Source: Anastrepha obliqua (lineage: Eukaryota > Arthropoda > Insecta > Diptera > Tephritidae). From it: DNA of 64,000 nucleotides. The position numbers and the translations under genes are program-made. The stretch's first letter is position 1. Each line of letters begins with the position of its first letter. Of this stretch, positions 33,446-44,942 are shown in pieces. The stretch spans positions 131,493,601 through 131,557,600 of the forward strand of contig NC_072894.1 in NCBI RefSeq assembly GCF_027943255.1, in the 5' to 3' direction. A model generated the notes under the pieces. The model worked only from the letters and a program-made list of their open reading frames with translations. It ran no database searches and had not been told where the DNA came from.

Positions 33446-36149
33446 CTTAAATAAAATTACATCTCCTAGGTGAAGCTATTTACAATACATATTCGAAATT
33501 TTTTAGAGGGTAAGCATGGGTGCATGTGTGTTAGTAGCCTATATTTCCATGCTTTAAAACCGACTACGAGTTTGCTTGGCAGCTGCAGAAGTTCACTCTC
33601 TCTCTCTCTTTTCAATGCAACCGATGGCGCTGTCTTAAGAAATGTCCAGAGGCGGCATTATACAATATTAAAAACTAAAAAAAATTGCTTAGGTATAGGC
33701 TTCTTCGATTCGCCAAGCATTAGCAATAGGCGACGCAACTCGAGGTAGTCCGAAATTCGTGAACTCCTACCAACATTGAAACGGAATTTTGATGCATTAG
33801 TTTAGGGCTATTTTTGCAGAGTCAAACACGCACTCAAATGCATTCCGCCTCAGTTCTACTGCAATGGCTTCTGCTTTAGCTGTACTTACCCATATTTACA
33901 TACACTCGCCGTTCAACACCGCCCGCCATAACGCAGCGAAAATACAAAATATTTGGTATGAGCCTGACGCATTAGCCACCATAAAAGGCATTAAAACGTG
34001 CTTTTTGTTGTTTTGCTTTTTAAAATTTTCTTGAGGACGGACATTAAGCGTGTGCGCTCTTCGCTCATTATGCGATCGTTTATATGCCAAAGTGTAGCAA
34101 AATATATTTCACGCTTCCGCGTATGCTCCAGTACCGCCCATAGCTCGTATAACTTCGCCGTAGCTGTTGTTGGCGCGTTGCGCATTTTGAAGCTACGAAA
34201 TTCTTTTCCGGTCGCATATCAATCCAAAAATTAAATGACAGCCAATTTGCATTTTTACGCAATGCAAAAACAAACACCGGCGGACTCGTGCGTGTACATA
34301 TGAGCGCATACCAACACACTTACACGTATGATAATATAATGTTTAGAACTTTTTTTTCGATGTGGTTTTATGGGCGCATGGTGGTTGGTGGGTGCTGCTC
34401 AGCTGCATGCCTTGCCTCCTCCTAAGTAACCGTCCTAAGTATATATAAGTCACGCAGTAATTGTGTTTGGGGGCACTTATTTGTTTTTTTTTTACTGCTT
34501 TCACTGGTTATTGGCTTTGATTGCAATTTGTTGTTTTTATTTTTGGTTTTGGCAACAGTAAATTTTGTTTAATGTTTTTATTTCATTGTTAGAAGTGATT
34601 TTTAAAGAGGATGATCGTAAAATTGTCGTGTGGTTGGGGGGTGGTTTGTGTTGTATTTCTTTTGTATGCTAATAAAATCTGTTTAAAATCCAATTTGAGC
34701 ACTTTTCTTTTAATAGCAGTGCGCCTTACACTTCCCTCGCCTGTCATTTTCATTGACGCCAAGAGAGGAAATTGAACTGATTTTACATTTAAATTTAAAG
34801 CTCGCGCAAAAACGTCTGCTACATCGAATCTCGGAGATTTTTGCTAAGGAAAATGGTAAAAATTTCAAAGGCAGTCAGTTCTTTAATTAAATTTTAATCT
34901 AGCTATTATAAATATATTTGTTTTACGAGTATAGCAAAGGCACAGGAAAGTGTGGATAAGTGTCATTCCTATTAATGGGGCGTCACTGCTTACATTAGTA
35001 TTAGGGATACTTATCAATCGCGAAGTTGCGCTCTTTTTTAATTTTCCAACAATCCCAAAATCTTCGGGATTTGCAATTTCTTACGAAGCATATGAAATGG
35101 AGACAGAAAAAACCCTTTTATGGTAAAAATACAACATTGAAAAATACTTTCCGGCTGGATTTTTGTATTCATTGTTCTAGTTTTCAAATTAGTGAATTAC
35201 TGAAAAGCCAGGTCACTTTAAATATTAGTTCCGGAAAAAATAAATCCATTATTTTTGCGTACAATTTTTGCGCAAATGGCTTAAAACTCGGCGATGCTAC
35301 GACAACTAACTTGCCGGTCAACTTCGATTCCTACATTTTCTTTAATTTCATAAATGCCTGAACGGACGAGCGGACGAAACCAAAATTGTACGCAATTAGA
35401 TATTACAGCATCGGCACCATAAACACCATTCCCAGTTTCAGCGGCCTGGCTTGCAGTTTCGCTTAATCAAATGCCGAAATGTATCTCTGTTGACTTCGAT
35501 TGTTAACACCCTGTAACTCACAACTGAATCGACCAAACCAAATTAATTATTTAAGTAAAAAGGTACATTTAAAAATATTTATTTATTTATGTTATTTTTG
35601 GAGTTAAGTTATTACAAAATATTAAATATCGTCGAAAATCCCGAGATCATAAAAATGGGAAAACTTTGCTTCTAAATCTAGATTTAAATCTTAAAACTTC
35701 AATTTCTTTCATTAAAATAGTCCGAATTCAATCCAAAGCGAAGTAAAATTGATTTCTTTTTTTCGTAAGTAATTGGAAGGGTAAGCGATTGCCGCCAAAT
35801 TGAGCGGTATTAAATGGAAACGACAACAAATGATTGAAAATGGGCAGGCATATTCGTAGAAGGGATATTTTCGGGGTAATTGACCTCAATATAGAGATTT
35901 TATTTCGATATTTCTCACATATTCAGAAAGGTGAGAAATAAATATCATATTTGCTCGAATGAGGAATTGACGAAAATCTATTTTAGAACTCCTCTGCATT
36001 TGAATATTAAAAATTTAAACGTGTTGAGAAATTCAAACGGATATAAGGTGAAGTGGAGAGGACGGCAGTACGAGGGTCGTTGGCAAGTGAGAAAGATTCC
36101 ACTACTGTCACGTATCGAGGCGAAGTTTAGTTAGAAGCATCTCTTGGCA
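33446..36149. other. Non-coding stretch, nothing recognised
   Basis: AT-rich with a TC run at 33594-33610. The overlapping frames on both strands around 33896-34319 and the frames at 35026-35361 and 35931-36134 show no domain I recognise. Confidence 0.5.
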
Positions 36150-36560
36150 GAACAGACACCAAGCTTCAGTTAGATCGAAATATTTCTTTGTGTTTGGCAT
36201 TCGTTTGAATCGAGGAAGCCATTATTTTCCATCACCTCAACGCACCAGCTCAAGCCTCAGCTATTGCAAAAACTATGCAAAACTAATGAATATACGGTTG
36301 CAACTCGTTTCATGGACTTCCTATTATCTAGACTTAGCTCCTTCCTAGATCGCGCGGACTATTATTTGTTACCCAATTTGAAGAGATGGCTAGTGGAAAA
36401 AAAAGATTTTATTCATACAAGGAGATGAGTGCAGCAACGAATGGCTCTTTTTCAGACTTGGGATCGTAGAAGAGAGCTGGATGCGCAAAAATCAGTTGTA
36501 CATAGTTAAGAAAACATTTCGTCTATTGGATAGCTGGAACGTTACATTTGTAACTTGGAA
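36150..36560 (+). pseudogene. Relic mariner, second copy of the 6122-6511 family
   Basis: At 36190-36220 the text TTTGTGTTTGGCATTCGTTT, then GAATCGAGGAAG, matches the minus strand of the copy at 6122-6511 almost base for base. FHHLNAPAQASA (second catalytic block, with the aspartate changed to leucine), LDLAPS and LLPNLKRWLVEKKDFI follow in shifting frames. No TIR was found. Confidence 0.75.
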
Positions 36561-38699
36561 TAAAATAGAATAGTCGCCTTCAAAGCTCAGTTGTCATATA
36601 CTCCTGTGACTTAGAAAAATCCAGTAGGGACTCATACGGTTATATTCATCTCATCGTCAATTCCTTTTGTCCCAATGGAAAATAGATCTCATAACTTAAA
36701 GGTCTCCTGAGGTTCACAGTGTATGTCTCGGATCGAGCTGCCGGAAAAGGTGTTTCATCTTCAAGTTAAAAGTGGCGTCGCGCTATTGAGTATCTGGTCA
36801 TCTTACCCGTGGAGCTCACCATATCTTCATTAGGCTTGTAACTTATCGATGTACTCCACGTTTTTCAAGCTACAGATATAAAAACATGAATTTAAACTCG
36901 CGAGGAACATAGTCTCTAAGTTGTACCCACAGAAGTGTAAAAAATCCACCTGCTACGGCAGCGTGCACTTCGGATTTGGAGGCACGGAATTTGTGTTTAT
37001 ATGCAAATAGTCTTACAACTGAGATCTTCAACTAATACAAAAAAAGAAAAACAATTTTCAATAATCAACGCGATTTTCGAGTACATGTATTTGAGTTTTA
37101 CGGTTTTCAGAAAAATAGTTTTAATGGCTTTCAATTGGCAAAATGTTACCGCGCCAAAATTTCATATATTTGCTTAAAAACAACATTATAGAAATTTATA
37201 TTTTCCAGAGAATCTGTACTTTTGCATAATCTCACTTCTCTGAACTTCTTTGTTTTTGAAGTACCCTCAAGAAATACAGCATTAACCGGGACTATCTGAA
37301 TATCAAATTCATTCTGTTATGTTAAATCTCGCAACTACATGAAAATCTACCCGTTTTGGTTTGAGCTACGCGCATTACTCGGCACAGTTCTTTGAAAATT
37401 GTGCAAACCAACAAATAAACAAACAAAAGCTTTTCAGCTCATTCCAATTCAATCGCATCGCAACTTAAAATACAACCTAAACATTTAATGCCCGGCTCTC
37501 AACAAATAACGCCAGCTTTGTGCATATGTTTGGCATTTTCCTAGTAATAAAGATGAAAGTAAGAAAACTCTGCCTTGAAGGGCAAGGCATTGCGAGTGAC
37601 ATAAAGTGGCACTAAACCACTTTTATTTCAGCTTAACGCGAGCGGGCTTTTATTTTATTTGATTACTTTCCGATAAGGAGATAAAAGTATATATCCATGA
37701 ATATATACTGTTCATATATATTTGTCTATGTTTATGTAGAAGATGTTAAAATCTGCGGCATATATTGCTATAAGCGCACACATACACATAGACACATACA
37801 CGTGCACGTAAATTAGTTTTCGAACAAATTACGCTTGCGGCAATACTGCAACAGCTCATCGTTTTCTGGCTCAGGCGCAATGAAGTGGAAGCTAATGTGT
37901 TGGAAAAGTGTGCGGAAAAGCGTAGACCAGATATTTAGCCCCACATCCAACGAGGCAGCATATCAACTTTGTGAATTCAAGTAGAATTTGCATAACATTC
38001 CGCATTTTAAACTTATTTGTTCAAGCAGTACTTCGTTTTTTCTTCAGTTCTCCTTTTTCATTGCCCGAGATGAACTCTAGGATTTATATCGACATACATA
38101 CACACATGATTTTAAATTAAATTAGTTTCTTAGTTCACGCTTTACACAAAATTCTGCTTGTAAAAGATGCTCAATTGAAAATTGTAAATTTATTCCTGAA
38201 ATTGGAAATAGCTGTCATGTTTGTATATGTATATGTATGTATGCATGCGTGTAAGTATTACAATGCAACCCCACTATATTAGGCACAGTGAACGCGTTTG
38301 CCTACTTTTCGAAGCCAATTGGCTGTACAGGCAGTTCGACATGCCGCTTTGTTGATTCGACTTTGGCTGCTTAAGCTTCCCGTTTCACTGTTTCAAAAAT
38401 ACTTGAATGTACGAACGATTGGAGAATTGAAAAATCTTAAAAGAAACACACACACAATATTATCATAAGTCAAGGAAAATACTAAAAACATGCATAACTT
38501 CAGTTGGAAAACTAACGTCTCGGAATTCCTCAGGCTCAGTTGAACAACTGGCAAAAACACGCATGAAAGAAGATAGCAAATCCTTTGATGTGGCGATGGA
38601 TTATTTCAACTCGAATATAATAAATGAACAAATTTGTGTTATTTTATAACAGATAGCTGTCTCATGCTGAATAGAATTATTACAAAATAAGAGTGCGAA
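36561..38699. other. Non-coding stretch, nothing recognised
   Basis: AT-rich sequence without a domain-bearing frame. CACATACACATAG and TATGTATATG microsatellite text occurs near 37785 and 38225. Confidence 0.5.
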
Positions 38700-38925
38700 A
38701 AATTTATTTTCAATGTGGAACAAAAAAACACCTAACACCGTCAGCCAAAAAAAATTCAAAAATCAACGCGTTTTTGGTGCCAATTGAAACTTGGATTTTA
38801 TTAAACCAAAATGCAATAAACCACAAAACTGCATACTCAAATTTTTTCTCACAATTCTGATCAAAAGTGTTGTTAACTTTTTCTGAATACTTTGACTGCA
38901 GTCGGCCGAAAATTATAACAAACAT
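38700..38925 (+). repeat. AT-rich interspersed repeat copy
   Basis: Contains AACACCGTCAGCC, AAAAAAATTCAAAAATCAAC, AACTTGGATTTTATT, ACAAAACTGCATACTCAAA and TTCTGATCAAAAGTG in order. These are the same blocks, in the same order, as the copies at 27125 and 28258. Confidence 0.55.
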
Positions 38926-39642
38926 TCGTATACATTTCGAAAAATTAACTCGGGCTTCTCACTCCAGTTTCAGATAGATTTTTATTATTATAATTATATA
39001 GTAAATATGAATTCCTTTGAATATATTTTTACCATATATGTATATGATATTTCTTATCAAAAGCTGTTTAGCAATTTTTCCTACTCCAATTTCACAACTC
39101 AAGTGATTTTTATTTTATTTTAACAACACTAACAAAAAAAGCTTAAGGAAATGTGTAACTGTAACGTACGAGTGTTAAGGTATATCGCTCGAAAAAAGCA
39201 ACTCAGCACATCCGTGCATTCATTTTTTTGCTTCCGTTTCATTTTTATTACAAAAACAAGAATCTAAACTAAAAATATATTCTCCTTTCATATTTTCTAT
39301 TCAAGTATTTATGCACTTGCTTGAAGGCTTGCAGGAAGCCCTGCTTTCGGTGCGTGTCCTGGGGTTGCGCTGTCTTCATAAGGTAGTGGGGGTGTTGTAT
39401 GCGTGTAGCTTTAGTAAATTTCTATTGCCTTTGGGGCATTTGGAGTAAATGGAGTGTGGCGACATGCATTCGTGCGTTGCAATTTTATACAGCACAAGTA
39501 TTTTAGCAGAAAATTTTCAAAATACGAATTCAGTTAAGTGGAAGCCTTTGGAAGTGTATTAGCGTTTTTGAAATATTAATTTACGTATTTGGTAAGGAGG
39601 GAAGTGGAACTTTCAGCAAAAAGCAGTAGAAAATTTTTGTTA
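38926..39642. other. Non-coding stretch, nothing recognised
   Basis: AT-rich sequence up to the TA at which the next element is inserted (39643-39644). Confidence 0.5.
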
Positions 39643-39644
39643 TA

Positions 39645-40499
39645 CAGGGTGGGCCATATAGCGTTTGCTTTTTGAACCATCTATTTTTTTGAGAATGGTA
39701 ACACAAATGACATGTCAAATGTGTTCATAATTTACTTAAAGGTTTGACATTTACGAAACGGGACGCTATACGCTATATACGTTTTCTGATGAAGCTCATT
39801 TTCACATCGGTGGCTACGTCAATAAGCAAAATTGTCGGATTTGGGGCTCAAAAAATCCACACGTTACTGTAGAGAAGCAAATGCATCCACAACGAGTCAC
39901 TGTTTGGTGCGGTTTTTGGTCTGGCGGCATCATCGGGCCATTTTTTTTCGAAAATGAGCGAGGAGCCGCGGTTACAGTAAATGGCGAGCGTTACCGTGAC
40001 ATGCTCAACGAGTTGTTTTCAAAAATTGAAGAGGATGACAGGGACGACATTTGGTTTCAACAGGACGATGCAACTTGTCACACTGCCAAAGTTACTCTCG
40101 AACTTTTGGCTACCGTTTTTGAAAACCGAATAATCAGCCGAAATTCCGATATCAATTGGCCGCCTCGGAGTTGTGATTTAAGCCCGTTGGACTATTTTTT
40201 GTGGGGAGCCGTTAAGGACAAATGCTATGCGAACCATCCAGAGACGATTGATGCTTTAAAACACGAAATGGAAGTTGCCATTCATGAAATTGGAGCCCAA
40301 ACAATCGAAAATGTGATTAAAAATTGGGTTGATCGAATAGCCTACTGTAAAGCCAGTCGTGGCAGTCATTTGAGCGCTATTATTTTCCATTCATAAATGA
40401 CAATGTTCAATCTTCAAAATAAAAGAAAAAGGTTGAAAAAATATTGATTAGTTTTTTTTATAGCCTATTCAAAAAGCAAATTTTACATGGCCCACCCTG
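39645..40499 (+). mobile_element. DD41D mariner-like element, 855-bp deletion derivative
   Basis: The left end is CAGGGTGGGCCATATAGCG and the right end, reversed, CAGGGTGGGCCATGTAAAA; both continue with TTTGCTTTTTGAA. About 28 of 32 positions match. TA lies on both sides (39643-39644 and 40500-40501). Between the left TIR and the catalytic domain most of the N-terminal half is missing. The junction lies near 39770-39781, in a CGCTATACGCTATATACG stretch that offers microhomology. Near-identical copies are at 41803-42683 and 63480-64000. The 41-residue spacing matches the rosa-type mariners first described in tephritids, by established knowledge; the assignment is mine. Confidence 0.9.
39782..40396 (+). 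pseudogene. DD41D transposase catalytic domain, N-terminus deleted
   Basis: The open frame starts at [17 protein letters not shown] (first catalytic aspartate), passes through [19 protein letters not shown] and VNGERYRDML, then DDIWFQQDDATCHTAKVT (second aspartate) and WPPRSCDLSPLDYFLWGAV (third). I count 41 residues between the second and third. It ends in ASRGSHLSAIIFHS and a stop at 40396. All three catalytic residues and the C-terminus are intact. The DNA-binding helix-turn-helix domains are missing, and there is no natural start codon before the first aspartate. Such a fragment could not bind TIRs. Confidence 0.9.
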
Positions 40500-40501
40500 T
40501 A

Positions 40502-41094
40502 TGTAGCAATAGAAATAAGTGAGTGGGCGGGAGCACAGATTACACAGAAGTCGCAGTTCGGTAGAGCTTAGTTGTCAACCACTTCGGTACAAAATTAAAG
40601 TAGCGAAATTGGTGACTCTATCAGCTATCACAATAGTTAGGAGGGTTTTTACCTAAAAGTGCTATTATGATTTCCTTACTTTCTTGAAGATTAAAAAATT
40701 AACAAAGACCACCATCTTTGCCAACTTAGACCATGAAGCATTGGTAGTTTGGCTATGTGTAGATAAGCAATGTTGTCGTTCAAGAGGACTGAAGTAAATA
40801 TTATTTTTCTGAAGAGTGATGATCGAATAGTAATATTTTTGTTTACGGATTCAAGCTCGTTGTTGCTTGGATGAGCTATTCTTTCATGTATCATCCCTAA
40901 AATTGAAGTTATGTTGCCGACAGGTCGCACAACAAAGAACTTTTAAGGACAAATATCTGTATTCCGAGTTTATTTCTATAAAAAAAGGGATTCCAAAAAT
41001 AAAATCGCACAAAAAACCATTTGGAAGAGAAAAAATACATACCCATTAGTAGACAATGCTGATAGATTTACCAGGTTTTGCTCTTTAACTTAAT
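40502..41094. other. Non-coding stretch, nothing recognised
   Basis: No domain-bearing frame. GGATTCAAGCTCGTTG near 40847 resembles GGATTCAAGCTTCTCG at 44699, so this may be a diverged relative of the local repeat described next. Confidence 0.4.
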
Positions 41095-41617
41095 TGTGGG
41101 GGGAACTTCGGCTGCCACGTCGTTTGGGAGATTCAACCGAATTCTGCACACATTGGTCCAATCAGTCGTTGTTCAGACTGCAACGAAGTGTCATTGGTTT
41201 ATTTTTTCGTATAACACCAACACAATCTTAGTTTTCTTATAAACACTTCCCAAGTGACGACAGCCCATCAGTTAATTTGGTGAGAGCCGAATAACGATCT
41301 GCTAAATAGCACACATCTCTAAAAAGCTTTTCACCATGATAGGTAGGAAAGTGGTGAAATTTTCTACTCGAGTCTTGCAAGATAAGACCAAGGATTATAG
41401 ATTACTTGGTTTTCCCATCAGCTATGGTGAAAAAGAAAACTGTGAGAATAACTTCGGCTATCACGTTACATGGAACTCGGCAATGTAATTCTGTCCACTC
41501 TTTTCACACGTATTCACACACTCGTCACATTTCTTATTCGGATAGTAACGAAGAGACATGAGCATTTGCTGCGTTGTTTTTTTACGTATATCACCGTATT
41601 CTTATGAACGCAATTAA
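41095..41617 (+). repeat. Local repeat: one whole copy and one interrupted copy
   Basis: AACTTCGGCTGCCACG at 41106 recurs as AACTTCGGCTATCACG at 41450, each followed by related text up to a TTTTTTCGTATAACACC or TTTTTTACGTATATCACC block. The first copy continues as CCAACACAATCTTAGTTTT. The second is cut by the Jockey-type insertion, and its continuation (CCAACACAATTAAGATTTT) is found after the insertion at 44553. No coding potential; diverged. Confidence 0.5.
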
Positions 41618-41802
41618 CAAAAACAATTGCAGATTTATAAGTGCCGGAGAACCTACCTATTGGCCAACTGACGTAAAGAAAATTCCAGACTTGATCGATT
41701 TCTGCATAACCAAAAACTTAAGCCATGACCAATTGACAATTCAGTCGTGCTATGAACTTTCTTCGGACCACTCGCCGATACTACTTGAATATGTAAGTTA
41801 TA

Positions 41803-42683
41803 CAGGGTGGGCCATGTAAAATTTTATTTTTGAATCGGCTATAAAAAAAAACTATGCAATATTTTTTTAAACTTTTCTTTTTATTTTGAAGATTGAACAT
41901 TGTCATTTATGAATGAAAATAATATCGTTTAAATGACTGCCACGACTGGCTTTACAGTAGGCCATTCGATCAACCCAATTTTTAAGCACATTTTCGATTG
42001 TTTGGGCTCCAATTTCATGAATGACAACTTCGATTTCGTGTTTTAAAGCATCAATCGTCTCTGGATGGTTCGCATAGCATTTATCCTTAACGGCTCCCCA
42101 CAAAAAATAGTCCAACGGGCTTAAATCACAGCTCCGAGGCGGCCAATTGATATCGGAATTTCGGCTGATTATTCGGTTTTCAAAAACGGTAGCCAAAAGT
42201 TCGAGAGTAACTTTGGCAGTGTGACAAGTTGCATCGTCCTGTTGAAACCAAATGTCGTCCCTGTCATCCTCTTCAATTTTTGAAAACAACTCGTTGAGCA
42301 TGTCACGGTAACGCGCGCCATTTACTGTAACCGCGGCTCCTCGATCATTTTCGAAAAATGCAGCCAGACCAAAAACCGCACCAAACAGTGACTCGTTGTG
42401 GATGCATTTGCTTCTCTACAGTAACGTGTGGATTTTCTGAGCTCCAAATCCTACAATTTTGCTTATTGACGTAGCCACCGATCTGAAAATCAGAAAAGAA
42501 GAAGAAGACTCACCACTTTGGAAATAGATTTTCAATATTTCCCAATTTTGTTCAAGCATATAGCGTCCCATTTCGTAAATGTCAAACCTTTAAGTAAATT
42601 ATGAACACATTTGACATGTCGTTTGTGTTACCATTCTCAAAAAAATAGATGGTTCAAAAAGCAAACGCTATATGGTCCACTCG
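41803..42683 (-). mobile_element. DD41D mariner-like element nested in the Jockey element
   Basis: The left edge on the plus strand is CAGGGTGGGCCATGTAAAA after a TA at 41801-41802. The right edge, read backwards, is a diverged version of the same TIR (the GGGCCACC block has become GGTCCACTCG on the plus strand). On the minus strand it keeps the first codons (MGRYMLEQNWEILKIYFQSG), then jumps to [11 protein letters not shown] and the catalytic domain. An open frame at 41903-42301 covers DDIWFQQDDATCHTA to the C-terminus, with both remaining aspartates. Its internal deletion differs from that of the copy at 39645-40499. It splits the Jockey frame just after SSDHSPILLEY. Confidence 0.88.
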
Positions 42684-43249
42684 TTATTAAATCTATAGAT
42701 ACATCTTTTCGCATACTTAATGACAAAATCAACTGGAAAAAATTCCGCCACCATATTGACGATCAACTTACATATATCAAATGTGATATTAAAAGCGCAA
42801 CTTGACATTGAACATGCCATTATCCATTTTAATGACGTAGTACTAGAAGCAGGGATCAGATCGGCACCGAAGCAAGCAAATAGAACAAATACACCAAGAA
42901 CTGACATTACTATTAAGAAGTAAGTTATAGAAAAACGAAAGATACCTTAAATAAGAGAAATAACAAAGAAATCGAAAACTATTTGAAGAGTCTGACTCTC
43001 TCCACTACTAAAAAAAGATGACAATTCATGGGCTGTTACAAAAAGCGAAAACATTGGCAAATTACTTCGAAAAAGTTCTATCAAATGACGAAGAAAAGAA
43101 AATCAACAACCAAAACAACTTCCACTATGATTTTACAAAAATAAACTGGACGAATACAAACGAAATAATAGCTTGCATCAAAAAAGGAACATAAAGCATA
43201 AAAAAATCCCGGATATGACATGATAAGAAATTATTGCATTTCCAAAACC

Positions 43250-44337
43250 GGGTAAAGATCCAACTACCGTTTCATCATATAGACCAATAAGCTTATTACC
43301 GACAATATCTAAAATTGCTGAAAAATTACTGCATGATCGGATAAGCCAACTTCTAGACCAAAAACGAATAATACCGGATCATTAATTTGGATTTAGAAAA
43401 AAACATTCGACTATTCAACATATCCATAGAATTACAAATAAAATCCAATCAGACCTTGAAAACAATCGATACTGTACCGCAGTATTTTTGGACGTAGCTA
43501 AAGCGTTTGACAAAGTGTGGCACAAAGGCTTACTCCACAAAATAAAAAGAATGCTACCTTTTGACTACTATCTCATCATAAAAAGCTATCTAACCGATCG
43601 AAGCTTCTATAATAAATATGACAATCAATGTTCAGATATTCATCAAATAACTGCTGGAGTTCCGCAAGGAAGCGTTCTTGGCCCTCTGCTAAATGTTTTA
43701 TTCACCGCAGATATACCACCTCCTGACGAAACTAATTCTTCAATTGCTACGTTCGCAGACGATACAATACTATTAGCATCAGACAAAAGTTTAATTATCG
43801 CTACCGAAAAACTGCAGCGATACACAAACTCAGTTAAGGAATGGTCCGATAATTGGTGCCTAAAAATAAATGAAGACAAAACCGTAAAGGTTATATTTCA
43901 CTTTGGACTCCAAACTAAATTGGAATCACCACATAAAGCAAAAGGTCAAACAAATAAAAGAAAAACTTCGACAACTTCATTGGTCAGTCAGCACAAAATC
44001 CAGACTCACTATACAGAACAAGCTGTTAGTGTACAAAACTATGATTAAACCAATCTGGCTATATGGACTACAGGTGTGGGGAACGGCTAAAAAAACTCAT
44101 ATAGAAAAAATCCAACGACAGCAATATAAGATTCTTCGAATTTTAACCATGTCTGACAGGTACACGAAAAATGATGACATCAACAGGACTTTTAATATAG
44201 CAAGAGCAGACGAAGAAATCCAAAAGATAACAACAAGGCACTGTGCAGTAATGCAGAAATCAACAAACTTCTTGAAAGGGAAAGAAACGCAAAAAGGCGT
44301 TTAAAGCGAACCCGACCAAGCGACCTAGTATGATAAA
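43250..44337 (+). pseudogene. Reverse transcriptase of the Jockey-type element
   Basis: FPKPGKDPTTVSSYRPISLL opens the RT, followed by a stop within RIIPDH-FGFRKKHSTIQH. The frame 43488-44048 carries motif A (FLDVAKAFDKVWHKGLL), GVPQGSVLGPLL and motif C as FADD. Near 43900 about 30 codons are missing and the frame shifts. The thumb continues in 43903-44304 (KSRLTIQNKLLVYKTMIKPI, then WLYGLQVWG). A last frame ends RRLKRTRPSDLV near 44337. The enzyme is not functional in this copy. Confidence 0.85.
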
Positions 44338-44553
44338 TGCTAAAAAACCATAAATATGTAAGAAAAAAAATAATTAAAAATAGTTAAAATAGTAATAGTA
44401 ATTGTATATTATTTAGTTTATTTTAATTTTATCGCTTTTGACACTGGCCACTAAGCGATGTATATAAATCCTGACCAGATGGTTCAACAACATACTTAAT
44501 GTCAATGGACAGATGTATAGAATAAATGGGGACTATAAAAGAAAAAAAAAACC

Positions 44554-44720
44554 AACACAATTAAGATTTTATAAACAAACCTTTTCCATGACCCATATGA
44601 CGTCAGCCAATCAGCTGATTCTTTTGAATTCGGTGAGAACTGATTAACTCACTGATCTTGGCCACAAGTCTAAAAATGTTTCCACTGAGGTTGAACATGG
44701 ATTCAAGCTTCTCGTTTTTA
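44554..44720 (+). repeat. Right part of the interrupted local repeat
   Basis: CCAACACAATTAAGATTTTA, then GACGTCAGCCAATCAG, GGTGAGAACTGATTAAC and TCTAAAAATGTTTCCAC, parallels the uninterrupted copy at 41217-41335 (CCAACACAATCTTAGTTTTC, GACGACAGCCCATCAG, GGTGAGAGCCGAATAAC and TCTAAAAAGCTTTTCAC). This supports the insertion model for 41618-44553. Confidence 0.55.
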
Positions 44721-44942
44721 AACACAATTTTATTTTTCTGTAATTTTTTCTATGGACCATGTAAACAACTACAACTTCCTGGGTAAAATAAATTTAAAAT
44801 TAAGTTCTTTAGACAATTTAAACGACATTTAAAAAAATATATTATGTAATTATAAAAAAATGCTTAGCCAAAAATAAAAAAAACCCAATTAAATTTTTTT
44901 TTATATTTTGGGTGATATTCGGGTCCCTATTACGCTAAATTA

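Larger units (their letters stand above)
41618..44553 (+). mobile_element. Jockey-type non-LTR retrotransposon, 5'-truncated, holding a nested element
   Basis: AACGCAATTAA at 41607-41617 and AACACAATTAA at 44554-44564 agree at 10 of 11 positions and flank the insertion. The element begins inside the endonuclease domain (CRFISAGEPTYWPTD, then SSDHSPILLEY). It is interrupted by a DD41D mariner-like element at 41803-42683. It resumes with NDKINWKKFRHHIDDQL, passes through the RT, and ends with RRLKRTRPSDLV, a stop and a 3' untranslated region with an A-rich end (44538-44551). There are internal deletions before FPKPGKD and after the FADD frame, a stop in the RT and frameshifts. Jockey-clade by the EN end and C-terminus pattern; inactive. 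Confidence 0.85.
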
